From contig JBELBJ010000003.1 of assembly GCA_042095375.1 (NCBI GenBank), positions 35,846 through 99,845 of the forward strand: 64,000 bases of DNA, given 5' to 3'. The translations under genes were made by a program, and so were the position numbers. The notes beneath the pieces are model-generated. The model was not told where the DNA came from. It did no database searches and saw only the letters and a program-made list of their open reading frames with translations. The DNA is from GCA-2715645 sp042095375 (lineage in GTDB: Bacteria; Bacteroidota; Bacteroidia; Cytophagales; MED-G16). Positions 27,523 to 36,689 of the stretch are shown in pieces; the first letter of the stretch is position 1, and every line of letters starts with the position of its first letter.

Positions 27523-28936
27523 AGTATTGTATAATGTAGGTAATTATTCCAGCTATGTAGCCAATAATTGCTAAAATTGTAAACTTTCTGACATACCAGA
27601 AGAATGGTATATTTTCTAACCCCATTATGGCAACTCCAGCTGCGGAACCGATTATTAAAGCACTGCCTCCAGTACCTGCGCAATATGCAAGAAATTCCCA
27701 AAAAAGGCCATCTTGTTCAAAAAACTCCATTCCACCTAATGGATACATTCCCATTGCAGCAGCTACTAATGGAACATTATCTACTAATGCTGAAAGTAAT
27801 CCAATGATAGAGCCAATAAGGTATACGCCATTTTCCGTTGATGTGCCAATCTTATCATCAAGAAATCCAGCCATTTGATTTAATTGACCGGCGCTTTGAA
27901 GACTTCCAACAGCAAGAAGAATACCTAAAAAAAATAGAATGGTTGGAACATCCATTTTTTCTAGAGCATGAAATACAGAAAAATGCCTTTTTGTTTTAAT
28001 ATCATCTTTTTTATGCATGATATCAGTTATAAGCCACAGAACACCTAAACTGAGCATCATTCCCATAAAAGGAGGTAAATGAGTTATAGATTTAAATATT
28101 GGCACAAAAAGTAGACCGCTTACCCCTAGTCCAAAAACCAAATTTCTTTGTTGTCTAGTTGTATGATGGGCTGTTTTATTTTCTTCATCACTGGGTCGTT
28201 CTACATTTCCTTTCGTATAAAAGGACATTATTGTCAATGGAACTAAAAGGCAAACTAAACTGGGAAGAAAGACATTCAAAATTATTTGTTGAGTTGTAAT
28301 TTGTTTTCCAATCCATAGCATTGTAGTTGTTACATCTCCTATTGGAGACCAAGCACCCCCAGCATTAGCTGAAATAATTACCATACCAAGAAACATCCAT
28401 CTTTCCTTTTGATCTTTTATAAATTTTCTAGTTAGAGATACCATAATTATGGACGTAGTTAAGTTATCTAGGGCAGCAGAGAAGAAAAATGATATAATTC
28501 CAATAATCCACAATAATTTCAATTTATTTCTTGTTTTAATACGATCTGTAACAACTCTAAAACCACCGTGAAGATCAATAATTTCAACAATAGTCATTGC
28601 TCCCATTAAAAAGAATAAAATGCTAGATATTTCTGATAGAATTTCAAATAGTTGAACCTCAGTTACAAATTCTGCTATTGTTTCGTATGTAATCTCATCA
28701 TTTACTGATTCATCACTCGTTTCAGTAATTTCTCCTGGGTAGGTAGAACTAAACTCATGAATAGCATGGTCTTTAACTTTATCTAAATCAACAATTTGTT
28801 CTTTACCAACAACATAAATTGTCCAACAAAGTATTCCTGTAACTAACGCTACTGCGGCTTTATCAACTTTTAGCTGATGTTCCAGGGTAATACAAAGATA
28901 CCCAATCACAAAAACCACAACCATTAGTTCGTACAT
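27509..28936 (-). CDS. nhaD: NhaD-type Na+/H+ antiporter
   Basis: A 475-residue membrane protein with about twelve to thirteen spans and an acidic loop near residues 55-85. Motifs of the NhaD/ion-transporter superfamily are visible: FFFSAALDNLTTSIIMVSL, ISANAGGAWSPIGDVTTTMLW and LSALVDNVPLVAAAMGM, the two Asp-Asn pairs being likely ion-binding. NhaD exports Na+ in exchange for H+. With the Na+ pump of oadGAB it would help set the sodium gradient. It overlaps ribH by 14 nt at its 3' end. Confidence 0.92.
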   Translation of the reverse strand: MYELMVVVFVIGYLCITLEHQLKVDKAAVALVTGILCWTIYVVGKEQIVDLDKVKDHAIHEFSSTYPGEITETSDESVNDEITYETIAEFVTEVQLFEILSEISSILFFLMGAMTIVEIIDLHGGFRVVTDRIKTRNKLKLLWIIGIISFFFSAALDNLTTSIIMVSLTRKFIKDQKERWMFLGMVIISANAGGAWSPIGDVTTTMLWIGKQITTQQIILNVFLPSLVCLLVPLTIMSFYTKGNVERPSDEENKTAHHTTRQQRNLVFGLGVSGLLFVPIFKSITHLPPFMGMMLSLGVLWLITDIMHKKDDIKTKRHFSVFHALEKMDVPTILFFLGILLAVGSLQSAGQLNQMAGFLDDKIGTSTENGVYLIGSIIGLLSALVDNVPLVAAAMGMYPLGGMEFFEQDGLFWEFLAYCAGTGGSALIIGSAAGVAIMGLENIPFFWYVRKFTILAIIGYIAGIITYIIQYSILN

Positions 28937-28964
28937 GATTAAAAAATTTTATCTAAAATATAAA

Positions 28965-30032
28965 TTAAAAGCTGGTTTCAAAAAGATTTCCTCCTGAAAT
29001 TTTAAATTTACAACCTGTTACGTCATTTAAAATATTTTGTTTATTCATTCTTTTTAATAAACCCATAAAAGCAAAAATTAAAGCTTCTTTGTAATTAACT
29101 AAATTATCATTTGGTATTATCCATTCATTTTTATTATTATCATAAAGCTTTATTTTTTCTATTAAATATTCATTGTATGCTCCTCCACCAGTGACTAATA
29201 TTTTATTTTTCTCCCCATTAATATTTTTAATTAATTGGTATGCAATATGATTAGAAAATGTATTCATAACATCTTTTAAATTATAATTTAATTTATAAAT
29301 AGTTGGATAAATATTTTTGTTTATCCATTCAATCCCAATAGTTTTTGGATAGTTTTTTTTATAATATTCTATAGAATTTAATTTATCAAAAAGTTTTGGT
29401 ATAAGCTTTCCATTTCTTGCTATTTCTCCTTTATGATCATATTCTAAATTTAATTTATTAGAAATGTTGTTTAAAACTAAGTTGGAAGCAACTACATCAT
29501 AGGCATACATATTACGTGGATCAATTTTTGTTAAATTCAGAATACCTCCTAGGTTTATGAAATAATTATAGCCTTTAAATAATAATTTTTCTCCTATTGG
29601 AACTAGAGGCGCTCCTTGACCACCTAAAATGATATCCAATTCTCTAAAATTATTAATCACAGGTAATTTTACAATTGATAAAATTTTGTTTGCATTGCCT
29701 ATTTGAAGACCAATTTTTTCTTTTGGATTATGAAAAACAGTATGGCCGTGAGATGAAATAAGTTCAGGGTTTAGGTTGTTATATTTTATAAATTTATTTA
29801 TTTCTAAACCAATAAATTCTCCAAGACTATGATCCAATTTAATTAAATCATATCCACTTAATTCAATTGATGATTTTAATTTATTTTTTAATTTTTTAGG
29901 ATATTGAACTGTTATTGCTTTATCAATTTTGTATGTCCAATCTCTTGTTTCTTTAAACGTACAGTGAGCGATGTCTATTCCGTCTAAAGATGTTCCAGAC
30001 ATTATACCTATTATTTTAAAAATATTACTCAT
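28965..30032 (-). CDS. anmK: anhydro-N-acetylmuramic acid kinase
   Basis: A 355-residue sugar kinase of the ASKHA fold. The N-terminal ATP loop is GIMSGTSLDGIDIAHC; later motifs are SSHGHTVFHNP, GGQGAPLVPIGEKLLF and VTGGGAYNEYL. It opens and phosphorylates 1,6-anhydro-MurNAc in cell-wall recycling. Length and motifs are complete. It is upstream of nhaD on the same strand (28 nt) and divergent from the outer-membrane protein gene. Confidence 0.95.
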   Translation of the reverse strand: MSNIFKIIGIMSGTSLDGIDIAHCTFKETRDWTYKIDKAITVQYPKKLKNKLKSSIELSGYDLIKLDHSLGEFIGLEINKFIKYNNLNPELISSHGHTVFHNPKEKIGLQIGNANKILSIVKLPVINNFRELDIILGGQGAPLVPIGEKLLFKGYNYFINLGGILNLTKIDPRNMYAYDVVASNLVLNNISNKLNLEYDHKGEIARNGKLIPKLFDKLNSIEYYKKNYPKTIGIEWINKNIYPTIYKLNYNLKDVMNTFSNHIAYQLIKNINGEKNKILVTGGGAYNEYLIEKIKLYDNNKNEWIIPNDNLVNYKEALIFAFMGLLKRMNKQNILNDVTGCKFKISGGNLFETSF

Positions 30033-30051
30033 TTTTTTAAATTCTTAAATT

Positions 30052-30059
30052 CAAACTTA
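30052..30059 (-). promoter_or_regulatory. candidate -7 box of anmK
   Basis: On the minus strand TAAGTTTG fits TAnnTTTG and ends 19 nt before the anmK ATG. Confidence 0.4.
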
Positions 30060-30099
30060 TAATATATTTTCTTTTTTTATATAAACCTTACATCTTTGC

Positions 30100-30119
30100 T
30101 ATCTTTGTAAATTTACAAA
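30100..30119 (+). promoter_or_regulatory. -7 box overlapped by a perfect 16-bp palindrome
   Basis: TATCTTTG (30100-30107) fits the -7 consensus for the outer-membrane protein gene. The palindrome TTTGTAAATTTACAAA (30104-30119) starts inside that box and covers the expected transcription start. A protein bound there would block the promoter, so it is a candidate operator. It is placed 26 nt before the ATG. Confidence 0.5.
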
Positions 30120-30145
30120 AATATACTTTTGAATTTTTGAATATA

Positions 30146-31408
30146 ATGAAGCTAAAGTTTTTACTATTTATATCTTTATTTTTTACTTTAAAATTATTTT
30201 CTCAAACTACTTCACCCTTTACTTCTGTAACAGGCATTGGAGAGTTAAATGATTTGGGCTACTCCAATAATGTAGCTATGGGTGGTGTTGGGATTAGTAA
30301 TGGATCTGTTTGGCATTTAAACAATCAAAATCCAGCAGCTTTAACTTCAAATATTTTTACCACTTTTGAAATGGGACTTTCCTCAGATCTAAGACAAGTA
30401 TCGAATAATAAAATAACTGATTTAAATGGAAGTGCTAATTTAAACTATATTGGTTTTGGTGTACCAATTATAAAAAATGGAAAATGGGTTTCATCTTTTG
30501 GCTTTAATCCATTTAGTTCTGTCAATTATGTTTTATATAACGAAGAGGTTTTAGAGAATACTTCTGCTGTTGCAAGATATAGATATGAGGGTGAAGGTGG
30601 TCTGACTCAAGCATATTGGTCTAATGGGTTTAAAATTTCTAAAGATTTATCTCTTGGGCTTAAAGGGTCATATATTTTTGGAAATGTTAAAAATGAAACA
30701 AGTGTTATTTTAACTAATGAAGAAAAATTTTATACCACCCATTATGAAAGCTCTTCATACAATGATTATAATTTGACATCAGGATTATTCTATAAAAAAG
30801 AATTAGTAGAAGATAAGTTTTTAAAAATAGGTTTCATTTATGATTTAAAATCTTCATTAAATGCAGATCGTTTTTCTAGATTGGAAAGAAGGTTAGTTAA
30901 CACAACTAATATTGTGCCAATAGACACTCTAATTAATCATGAAATTCAAAAGTTTTCTATACCAAAAAGTTATGGTATTGGTTTCTCTTATGAAAAACTA
31001 GACAAATTTTCTGTTGGTATTGAAGTAAAGCTACAGTCTTGGAATAATAGAAGTGGTTTTCAAGATAATTATGATAATGTAGTTTATAAAAACTTTTTGA
31101 AAATTTCTTCAGGAATTGAATTTATTCCAGATGCGCAAAATGTAGATAAATATTTAAAAAGATCTACTTATAGATTTGGTATTTTTTTTAAAAAGTCTCC
31201 ATATTTGATAAATAACAATCAAATTAATAATTTAGGATTGAATCTAGGGTTATCTCTTCCAGTTGGTTCTTTGTCAAGAATTAATGTTGCTATGGAAATG
31301 GGTATTAGGGGGAGTGTAGATAAAACTTTTGTTAAAGAACGCTATTTTAAGTTTGTTTTAGGAAGTTCAATTAACAATATTTGGTTCATTAAAAGAAAAT
31401 TTGATTAA
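30146..31408 (+). CDS. outer-membrane beta-barrel protein, FadL/OmpP1-like
   Basis: I set the start at ATG 30146; a TTG three codons upstream is less likely. The 420-residue product has a signal peptide (KLKFLLFISLFFTLKLFSQ), an N-terminal stretch SVTGIGELNDLGYSNNVAMGGVGIS with many Gly, and then alternating beta strands to a C-terminal aromatic-rich strand. The segment WHLNNQNPAALTS resembles the N-terminal plug region of Bacteroidota FadL-like proteins (xNPA). It probably forms a barrel in the outer membrane that takes up or exports hydrophobic molecules; the ligand is unknown. Two envelope TPR/coiled-coil genes and lptC follow. Confidence 0.7.
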   Translation: MKLKFLLFISLFFTLKLFSQTTSPFTSVTGIGELNDLGYSNNVAMGGVGISNGSVWHLNNQNPAALTSNIFTTFEMGLSSDLRQVSNNKITDLNGSANLNYIGFGVPIIKNGKWVSSFGFNPFSSVNYVLYNEEVLENTSAVARYRYEGEGGLTQAYWSNGFKISKDLSLGLKGSYIFGNVKNETSVILTNEEKFYTTHYESSSYNDYNLTSGLFYKKELVEDKFLKIGFIYDLKSSLNADRFSRLERRLVNTTNIVPIDTLINHEIQKFSIPKSYGIGFSYEKLDKFSVGIEVKLQSWNNRSGFQDNYDNVVYKNFLKISSGIEFIPDAQNVDKYLKRSTYRFGIFFKKSPYLINNNQINNLGLNLGLSLPVGSLSRINVAMEMGIRGSVDKTFVKERYFKFVLGSSINNIWFIKRKFD

Positions 31409-31434
31409 TTTTACTTAAATAACATTAGCTTATT

Positions 31435-32844
31435 ATGAGATTAATTACCTTCTTATTTGTGAATTTCTTTTTTGTATCATTAGTTTCTGCTCAACCTGGG
31501 TGGAATTGGCCTGATAATAAAAGTTCAGCAGAAGAAAAAAATGTTTTATATACTGATTATTTAAAAGAGGGGAATTGTGAAGCAGCTCTCGAACCACATA
31601 ATTGGCTTCTTGATAGTGTGCCAAATCTTCACGTTTCACTTTATCAAAACGGCATTAAAATCTATCAATGCCTTATTAAAAATGAAAAAGATAAAGATAA
31701 ACGAAATCAGTTAATTGAAAAAGCACTTGAGATGTTTGATTTAAGGATAAAATACTTCAAAAGAGAAGCTTATGTTATTAATAGAAAAGCATTTTATGCT
31801 TATCAATATTATAAATCAAACAAGGATAAATTTTCTTACTTATATGAGCTATTTAATAGAGCTTATGAACTTAATGATGATAAAATTTCTAATAATAATA
31901 TAGTTTCATTCATGGACTTAATGAGAAGGTATAAAGCATCTTTTCCAGATAATATTAGTGATGATGAAATTTTAGAAAAATACACCCTGATAACAGATGT
32001 TCTTGGTAAAAAAATTGCTACTGAAAACATGAATATTAGTATTCATAATGATGATGAGAAGCCTAAATATGAAAAAAACCTTGAACGTCTAAAAAAATAT
32101 CAGAGTTTAGTAGACGAGTTGTTAACAAATACCGTAACTGTTGATTGTGATTTTATTTTTAATAAATTAGGTCCAAAATTAACAAACTTAACATCAAATT
32201 TTGATGGTGAAATCATGCAAACAAATTATGATGATGTTGCTCCTGTTTCAGATAATCCAGCAATTTTAAATCTTGCAAAAGAAATTTTTATGTTATCTAG
32301 AAAAAATAAATGTGGTTTCACAGGCATTGTATTAACTGCTTCAAAAATTATTTTTGAAAATACTCCAGACGTTGGAATTGCTAAGATTATAGCTTCTAAT
32401 GTTCAAGATAATCTTTCAGAAGCCTTAGATTATTACGATAGGGCAATTGAAGTATCTAGTGACAAAAATCAAAAGGCAGAATTGCATTTACTGAAGGCTA
32501 CATTATATAGAAAAAATAATCAAAAAGTTAATGCAAAGCAAAGTGCTTTGGAAGCTTTGATAGAAAATAATTCTTATAGGGAAGCATATAAATTTATAGG
32601 TGATTTGTATATGGCAAGTTATGAGGATTGTAAAAAAGGTCAAAGTAGAGTAAAAGATAGATTGGTTTTTATAGCTGCTCATAAAATGTATATGAGGGGT
32701 GGACATTCTTCACAAGCACAATCAGCTAAAGGGCAATTTCCTTCTGCTGAAGAAATTTTCACTGAAAACTATGAAGTCAAGCAACAACTAAAAGTAGATT
32801 GCTGGATTAATGAAACTGTAACTTTAGAAAAAAGAACAAATTAA
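31435..32844 (+). CDS. secreted TPR protein with C-terminal Cys-Trp module
   Basis: A 469-residue protein with a signal peptide (RLITFLFVNFFFVSLVSAQ) and helical TPR-like repeats through most of its length, clearest near ALDYYDRAIEVSS and EAYKFIGDLYMASYED. The last 90 residues form a distinct block: VFIAAHKMYMR, then FPSAEEIFTENYE, then VDCWINETVTLEK. The same block ends the next gene. Proteins of this kind occur in Bacteroidota next to FadL-like and lptC genes, with no assigned function. Cys residues at CEAALEP, YQCLIK, VDCDF, KCGF, DCKK and DCW could form disulfides in the periplasm. Confidence 0.75.
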   Translation: MRLITFLFVNFFFVSLVSAQPGWNWPDNKSSAEEKNVLYTDYLKEGNCEAALEPHNWLLDSVPNLHVSLYQNGIKIYQCLIKNEKDKDKRNQLIEKALEMFDLRIKYFKREAYVINRKAFYAYQYYKSNKDKFSYLYELFNRAYELNDDKISNNNIVSFMDLMRRYKASFPDNISDDEILEKYTLITDVLGKKIATENMNISIHNDDEKPKYEKNLERLKKYQSLVDELLTNTVTVDCDFIFNKLGPKLTNLTSNFDGEIMQTNYDDVAPVSDNPAILNLAKEIFMLSRKNKCGFTGIVLTASKIIFENTPDVGIAKIIASNVQDNLSEALDYYDRAIEVSSDKNQKAELHLLKATLYRKNNQKVNAKQSALEALIENNSYREAYKFIGDLYMASYEDCKKGQSRVKDRLVFIAAHKMYMRGGHSSQAQSAKGQFPSAEEIFTENYEVKQQLKVDCWINETVTLEKRTN

Positions 32845-32849
32845 ATTTT

Positions 32850-34763
32850 ATGAAATTAAATGCCAAAACAATACAAGACTTAATTGATAGTATTCCAATT
32901 GTAAAATTACTATCTAAAAATGTTGGTGCTGCAGGCGCTATAGGTTTTATTATCCAAGACTTTGTTCTCCCTTTGTACGGAGATTTCATTGTTCCAATTG
33001 TTTTGTCTTTGGCTGGTGCAGGATTGATAGCATTTGCTTTATGGTATTTTATATTTAAAATTGATACTTCTGATAATTTTAATCATGTATCTTTTCAAGC
33101 TTCAATTGTATGTGTATTATTATCAATGGTTATTTTTGGTTTTAGTTTTTTATCAAAAGCTCTATCAGGGGAAGATGGTAGAGGACTTTTAGGATCTCAG
33201 GTAGGTTTCGTAGCAGATTTACAAGATAATGCTAATGTATATAAAGAAGATGCAGCGGCCTTAGCTAAAATTGCTGAAAACTATTCTGATATGCAAATGC
33301 AATTAGCTACTCTTAATAATCAAATAGCGAACCAAATGTCACAAAATGGACAGTTAGATGATGATTTAAAGTCTCAAATAAGTGAAATTATGTCTACATC
33401 GGTTCCAGGAAATAATGATTCTTCACGAGTTACACAATTGGAGAAAGAACTTGATATTGCTTATGAGTTATTAAGACAGATGAGTATGAATAATCAAGTC
33501 CTTCAATCAGATGAAAAAGATAATTTTAAAGATAGAGTTCAAAATGCAAAAAATGATAGTATTTTTTCTATAATCGGATCTTTAAATACTCAAATAGAGA
33601 GTTTAGAAGAGGTGTCTTCAAGTATGTTAACTGATATTAAATCCTTAGATAAATCAGCTGAGCTTGCGGAATTAAAAAAATTAACACTTGAAATAATTGA
33701 AAAAGAAGATCAATTAACTAAAACAATTCAAGAATCGGAGAAGAGAGCTAATAAAACAATGAGAAAAGAACTTGATGAAATTTCATCCTCTATCAAAAAA
33801 AGGAATAATAAAGGAGACAAGGAAAGTGGAAAATATTTAGATGAAATTGTAAATTCATATGAAAAGGTCTTATCCAAAGTTGAAAATAGAAAATCAAGAA
33901 AAGATGAAAGAAATACAGAAAAACAATTAGCTGATACTCAGAAAGAGATAGATGAACTTAAGGGTAAATTAGTTGATTATGAGTCATCACAAAGTGAAGA
34001 TGAATCTAATGAAGAGTTGAGTTCGTTAAAAACTTTAATTTCTCAATTGGAATCATATAATGATGTTCAAACTTCAAATGTTCAAACCCTTCAACAAGAT
34101 ACACAATCACAGATAGGTGAACTTACTAGCTCCATGTCTCAAATTTTAAATGATATCACTGATTTGAAGGCAATAATAGTTAACAGTGGAAATAATATTC
34201 AAAGTGCGCCACCAAATGATGAAGTAGAAATTACTAGTACATTCGTTGGAAATAATACTTTAATGTCAGAAGAATCACAAAGACTATTAGCTGGTATGTC
34301 AAATAATGAAACCGATAATCAATTAACAAATGATAATGTTGTTGCTAAGGCATTTAATGATGAGATTAAGGTTTTAGATAATCAACAATCAGATTTATAT
34401 TATAAAAAAGCACAGATGTTAATTATTAGTAATAATTTTGAAGAATCACTAGATAATGCATTTAAAGTGATTGAACTATCTCCGGAAAGATTAGAGGCCT
34501 ACACTTTAATTGGAAATATATATATGACGGCAATCAATAGATGTTCAGATATAGGCGAAGATCAGTTTTCAAAAAAATTAGTTGCTATTGCTGCATATAA
34601 GATGTATGAAAAAAGTCAAAACAATCAAAAAATGAATGAAGCAATGATGTTTTTTCCTACAACTGATGAAATTAAAAGTAGCGGATATTCAAAGACTAAA
34701 TCAGTTGATTTAAATGTCTGTTGGGTTAATGAAGAAATCACTTTATTATCAAAAGGAGATTAA
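32850..34763 (+). CDS. inner-membrane coiled-coil protein with TPR-like C-terminus (unrecognised)
   Basis: A 637-residue protein I do not recognise. It has two strong membrane spans (about residues 47-70 and 80-105), possibly preceded by a weaker hydrophobic segment near 26-45. Residues about 120-450 are highly charged heptad-like coiled coil, Ser/Gln/Glu/Lys-rich with few aromatics. The C-terminus (about 520-637) has a TPR-like pair and the block AYTLIGNIYMT, VAIAAYKMYEK, FFPTTDEIKSSG, LNVCWVNEEITLL, matching the end of the preceding secreted TPR protein. The two genes are 5 nt apart and lptC follows after 16 nt. By architecture it could span the periplasm as a tether or sensor of envelope state; this is inference. 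Confidence 0.65.
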   Translation: MKLNAKTIQDLIDSIPIVKLLSKNVGAAGAIGFIIQDFVLPLYGDFIVPIVLSLAGAGLIAFALWYFIFKIDTSDNFNHVSFQASIVCVLLSMVIFGFSFLSKALSGEDGRGLLGSQVGFVADLQDNANVYKEDAAALAKIAENYSDMQMQLATLNNQIANQMSQNGQLDDDLKSQISEIMSTSVPGNNDSSRVTQLEKELDIAYELLRQMSMNNQVLQSDEKDNFKDRVQNAKNDSIFSIIGSLNTQIESLEEVSSSMLTDIKSLDKSAELAELKKLTLEIIEKEDQLTKTIQESEKRANKTMRKELDEISSSIKKRNNKGDKESGKYLDEIVNSYEKVLSKVENRKSRKDERNTEKQLADTQKEIDELKGKLVDYESSQSEDESNEELSSLKTLISQLESYNDVQTSNVQTLQQDTQSQIGELTSSMSQILNDITDLKAIIVNSGNNIQSAPPNDEVEITSTFVGNNTLMSEESQRLLAGMSNNETDNQLTNDNVVAKAFNDEIKVLDNQQSDLYYKKAQMLIISNNFEESLDNAFKVIELSPERLEAYTLIGNIYMTAINRCSDIGEDQFSKKLVAIAAYKMYEKSQNNQKMNEAMMFFPTTDEIKSSGYSKTKSVDLNVCWVNEEITLLSKGD

Positions 34764-34779
34764 TGTTCTTTAATCATAG

Positions 34780-35310
34780 ATGAGAAGACTTTTATATTTT
34801 TCAATATCATATTTATTTTTATTAAGCTGCTCTTTAGATACAAAAACTCAATCTATTCCTGAAGATTATTCTGGGCCGGTTATTGAAATGTATAATAGTA
34901 CGACATCATATAGTGATAATTCAAGATTACGATTAAAATTAAACTCGAAAGAATATTTTGTATATAAAAATGAAAATGAAGAATATCCACAAGGTCTATT
35001 TATGGAAATTTATTCAACTGAGGAAAAAAAAATCATTGCGACATTTGTTGCCAATCATGTTATAAAATTTTACAAAGACAATTATTACAAGGCTACTGGA
35101 AATGTTATCCTAATTAATCTTGAAACTAAAGATGTATTAAATACTGAAGAATTATTATGGTATCCTGAAAAAGAAAAATTTGTTACTGATAAATTTTTGA
35201 CTATTAAAACAGATGATGAATTGCACAAAGGTGAAGGAATGGAATCTAATCAAGATTTTTCATCATATAGAATTATTAAACCAATGGGAAGTATACAATT
35301 TGAAGAGTAG
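34780..35310 (+). CDS. lptC: LPS export periplasmic protein LptC (lipoprotein form)
   Basis: A 176-residue protein with a lipobox leader (YLFLLSCSLD), so in this group LptC is lipid-anchored. The body is the LptC beta-jellyroll: ENEEYPQGLFMEIYS, YKATGNVILINL and the C-terminal HKGEGMESNQDFSSYRI, the last being the most conserved LptC segment. LptC bridges the LptBFG transporter and LptA in lipopolysaccharide export. It lies between the coiled-coil membrane gene and the CNNM-type gene. Confidence 0.85.
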   Translation: MRRLLYFSISYLFLLSCSLDTKTQSIPEDYSGPVIEMYNSTTSYSDNSRLRLKLNSKEYFVYKNENEEYPQGLFMEIYSTEEKKIIATFVANHVIKFYKDNYYKATGNVILINLETKDVLNTEELLWYPEKEKFVTDKFLTIKTDDELHKGEGMESNQDFSSYRIIKPMGSIQFEE

Positions 35311-35358
35311 TTACTAAATAAATATGTTTTAATTTTTCTATTTTAAAAATCAATTATT

Positions 35359-36621
35359 TTGTTAGATATATACTATAAAATACTTATTTCATTACTTTTT
35401 TCTGGTTTTTTTTCTGGAATAGAGATCGCTTTTGTTTCAAGGAATAAGTTAAATTTTGAACTTAAAGCAAAAAAGGGTGGTGTTATTGGAAGTATCTTTT
35501 CAATATTTAAGGAAAACACCTCTCATTTTATTGCCACAATGCTATTGGGTAATAATTTAGCTTTAGTTTTATATGGCATTTTTATGGCTGAATTGCTAGA
35601 GCCTGTTATTTTTGATCTTCTACCTGAAATAATTAAAAATGACTTTTTTGTTCTTTTATTTTTAACAATAAGTTCTACTTTCATTGTATTGATAACTGCA
35701 GAGTTCATTCCAAAAAGTTTATTTCTTGTTAGTCCAAATTTAATGTTATCATACTTTTCTATTCCTCTTTTTATAATATATCTTTTTTTGTACCCTTTTG
35801 TATGGGTTATACTTTCAATTTCTAAATTTTTTATTTTAAATGTCATGAATTTAGAATATTCTGAAGAAAAACCTGTATTTAGTTTAACCGATCTAAATGA
35901 CTATGTTAAAAGAACAGTTTCAAAAGGTTCTAATAATTCAAAAAAAGAAGTAAATACTGATTATTTTAATAACGCTTTGGAGTTTAAGGCTGTTAAAGTA
36001 AGAGATTGTATGATTCCAAGAACGGAGTTAGTTTGTCTGGATGTTTCAGAACCTATAGATAAGTTAAATAAACTTTTTGTAGATACAGGTTTATCTAAAA
36101 TTATTATTTATGATAAATCAATAAACAATGCAATTGGTTATTGTCACGGATTATCCTTATATAGTAATCCTAAAAAAATTAATGATATAATTAAACCGAT
36201 AATTCATGTTACTGAAGCTACACTTGCAAGTGAATTACTAATTCAATTTATTTCAAATCATATGTCAATTGCAATAATTGTTGATGAATATGGTGAAACT
36301 TCTGGAATTATAACTCTTGAAGATATTATTGAAGAAATATTTGGAGAAATAATTGATGAATATGATGATTATAATTTGTTGGAGCAAATAAAAAGTAATG
36401 GAGTATATAATTTAAGTGCTCGACATGAGGTTGACTATTTAAATGAAAAATATAGTCTTTCAATACCTGATGGTGATTATGATACTCTTGGAGGTTATAT
36501 ACTATATCTTAATAAAAATTTACCTAAAAAATTTGAAGAAATTAATTCTAAAACCCATCAAATAAAAATTTTAACAATGTATGGTAATAAAATAGGAAAT
36601 GTTAGAATTTTAAAAAAGTGA
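35359..36621 (+). CDS. CNNM/CorC-type membrane protein with CBS domains
   Basis: A 420-residue protein with a TTG start, chosen because no ATG or GTG lies before the first membrane helix. Order: DUF21 (CNNM) transmembrane domain with about three to four spans (SGFFSGIEIAFVSRNKLNFEL), a CBS pair (VRDCMIPRTELVCLDV; IAIIVDEYGETSGIITLEDIIEEIFGEI), and a C-terminal CorC/HlyC transporter-associated domain. Relatives move Mg2+ or other divalent cations; in gliding Bacteroidota a paralogue is GldE. Here it follows lptC and precedes a PpiD-like gene, the usual order in the phylum. Transport substrate not determinable. Confidence 0.85.
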   Translation: MLDIYYKILISLLFSGFFSGIEIAFVSRNKLNFELKAKKGGVIGSIFSIFKENTSHFIATMLLGNNLALVLYGIFMAELLEPVIFDLLPEIIKNDFFVLLFLTISSTFIVLITAEFIPKSLFLVSPNLMLSYFSIPLFIIYLFLYPFVWVILSISKFFILNVMNLEYSEEKPVFSLTDLNDYVKRTVSKGSNNSKKEVNTDYFNNALEFKAVKVRDCMIPRTELVCLDVSEPIDKLNKLFVDTGLSKIIIYDKSINNAIGYCHGLSLYSNPKKINDIIKPIIHVTEATLASELLIQFISNHMSIAIIVDEYGETSGIITLEDIIEEIFGEIIDEYDDYNLLEQIKSNGVYNLSARHEVDYLNEKYSLSIPDGDYDTLGGYILYLNKNLPKKFEEINSKTHQIKILTMYGNKIGNVRILKK

Positions 36622-36663
36622 TATTTAATTAACTATTTTATAACTTTTTACATTTAAAAAAAT

Positions 36664-36671
36664 TAATTTTG
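36664..36671 (+). promoter_or_regulatory. candidate -7 box of the ppiD-like gene
   Basis: TAATTTTG matches TAnnTTTG, ending 18 nt before the ATG at 36690. It would drive the PpiD-DUF493-PCD-rsmI-DUF4105 run. No -33 partner seen. Confidence 0.35.
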
Positions 36672-36689
36672 GCTTCCTAAATTTTAATT

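Noticed and set aside
30137..30145. Upstream TTG start for the outer-membrane barrel gene
   Set aside because: Adds only three residues before a good signal peptide; ATG 30146 is the better start.
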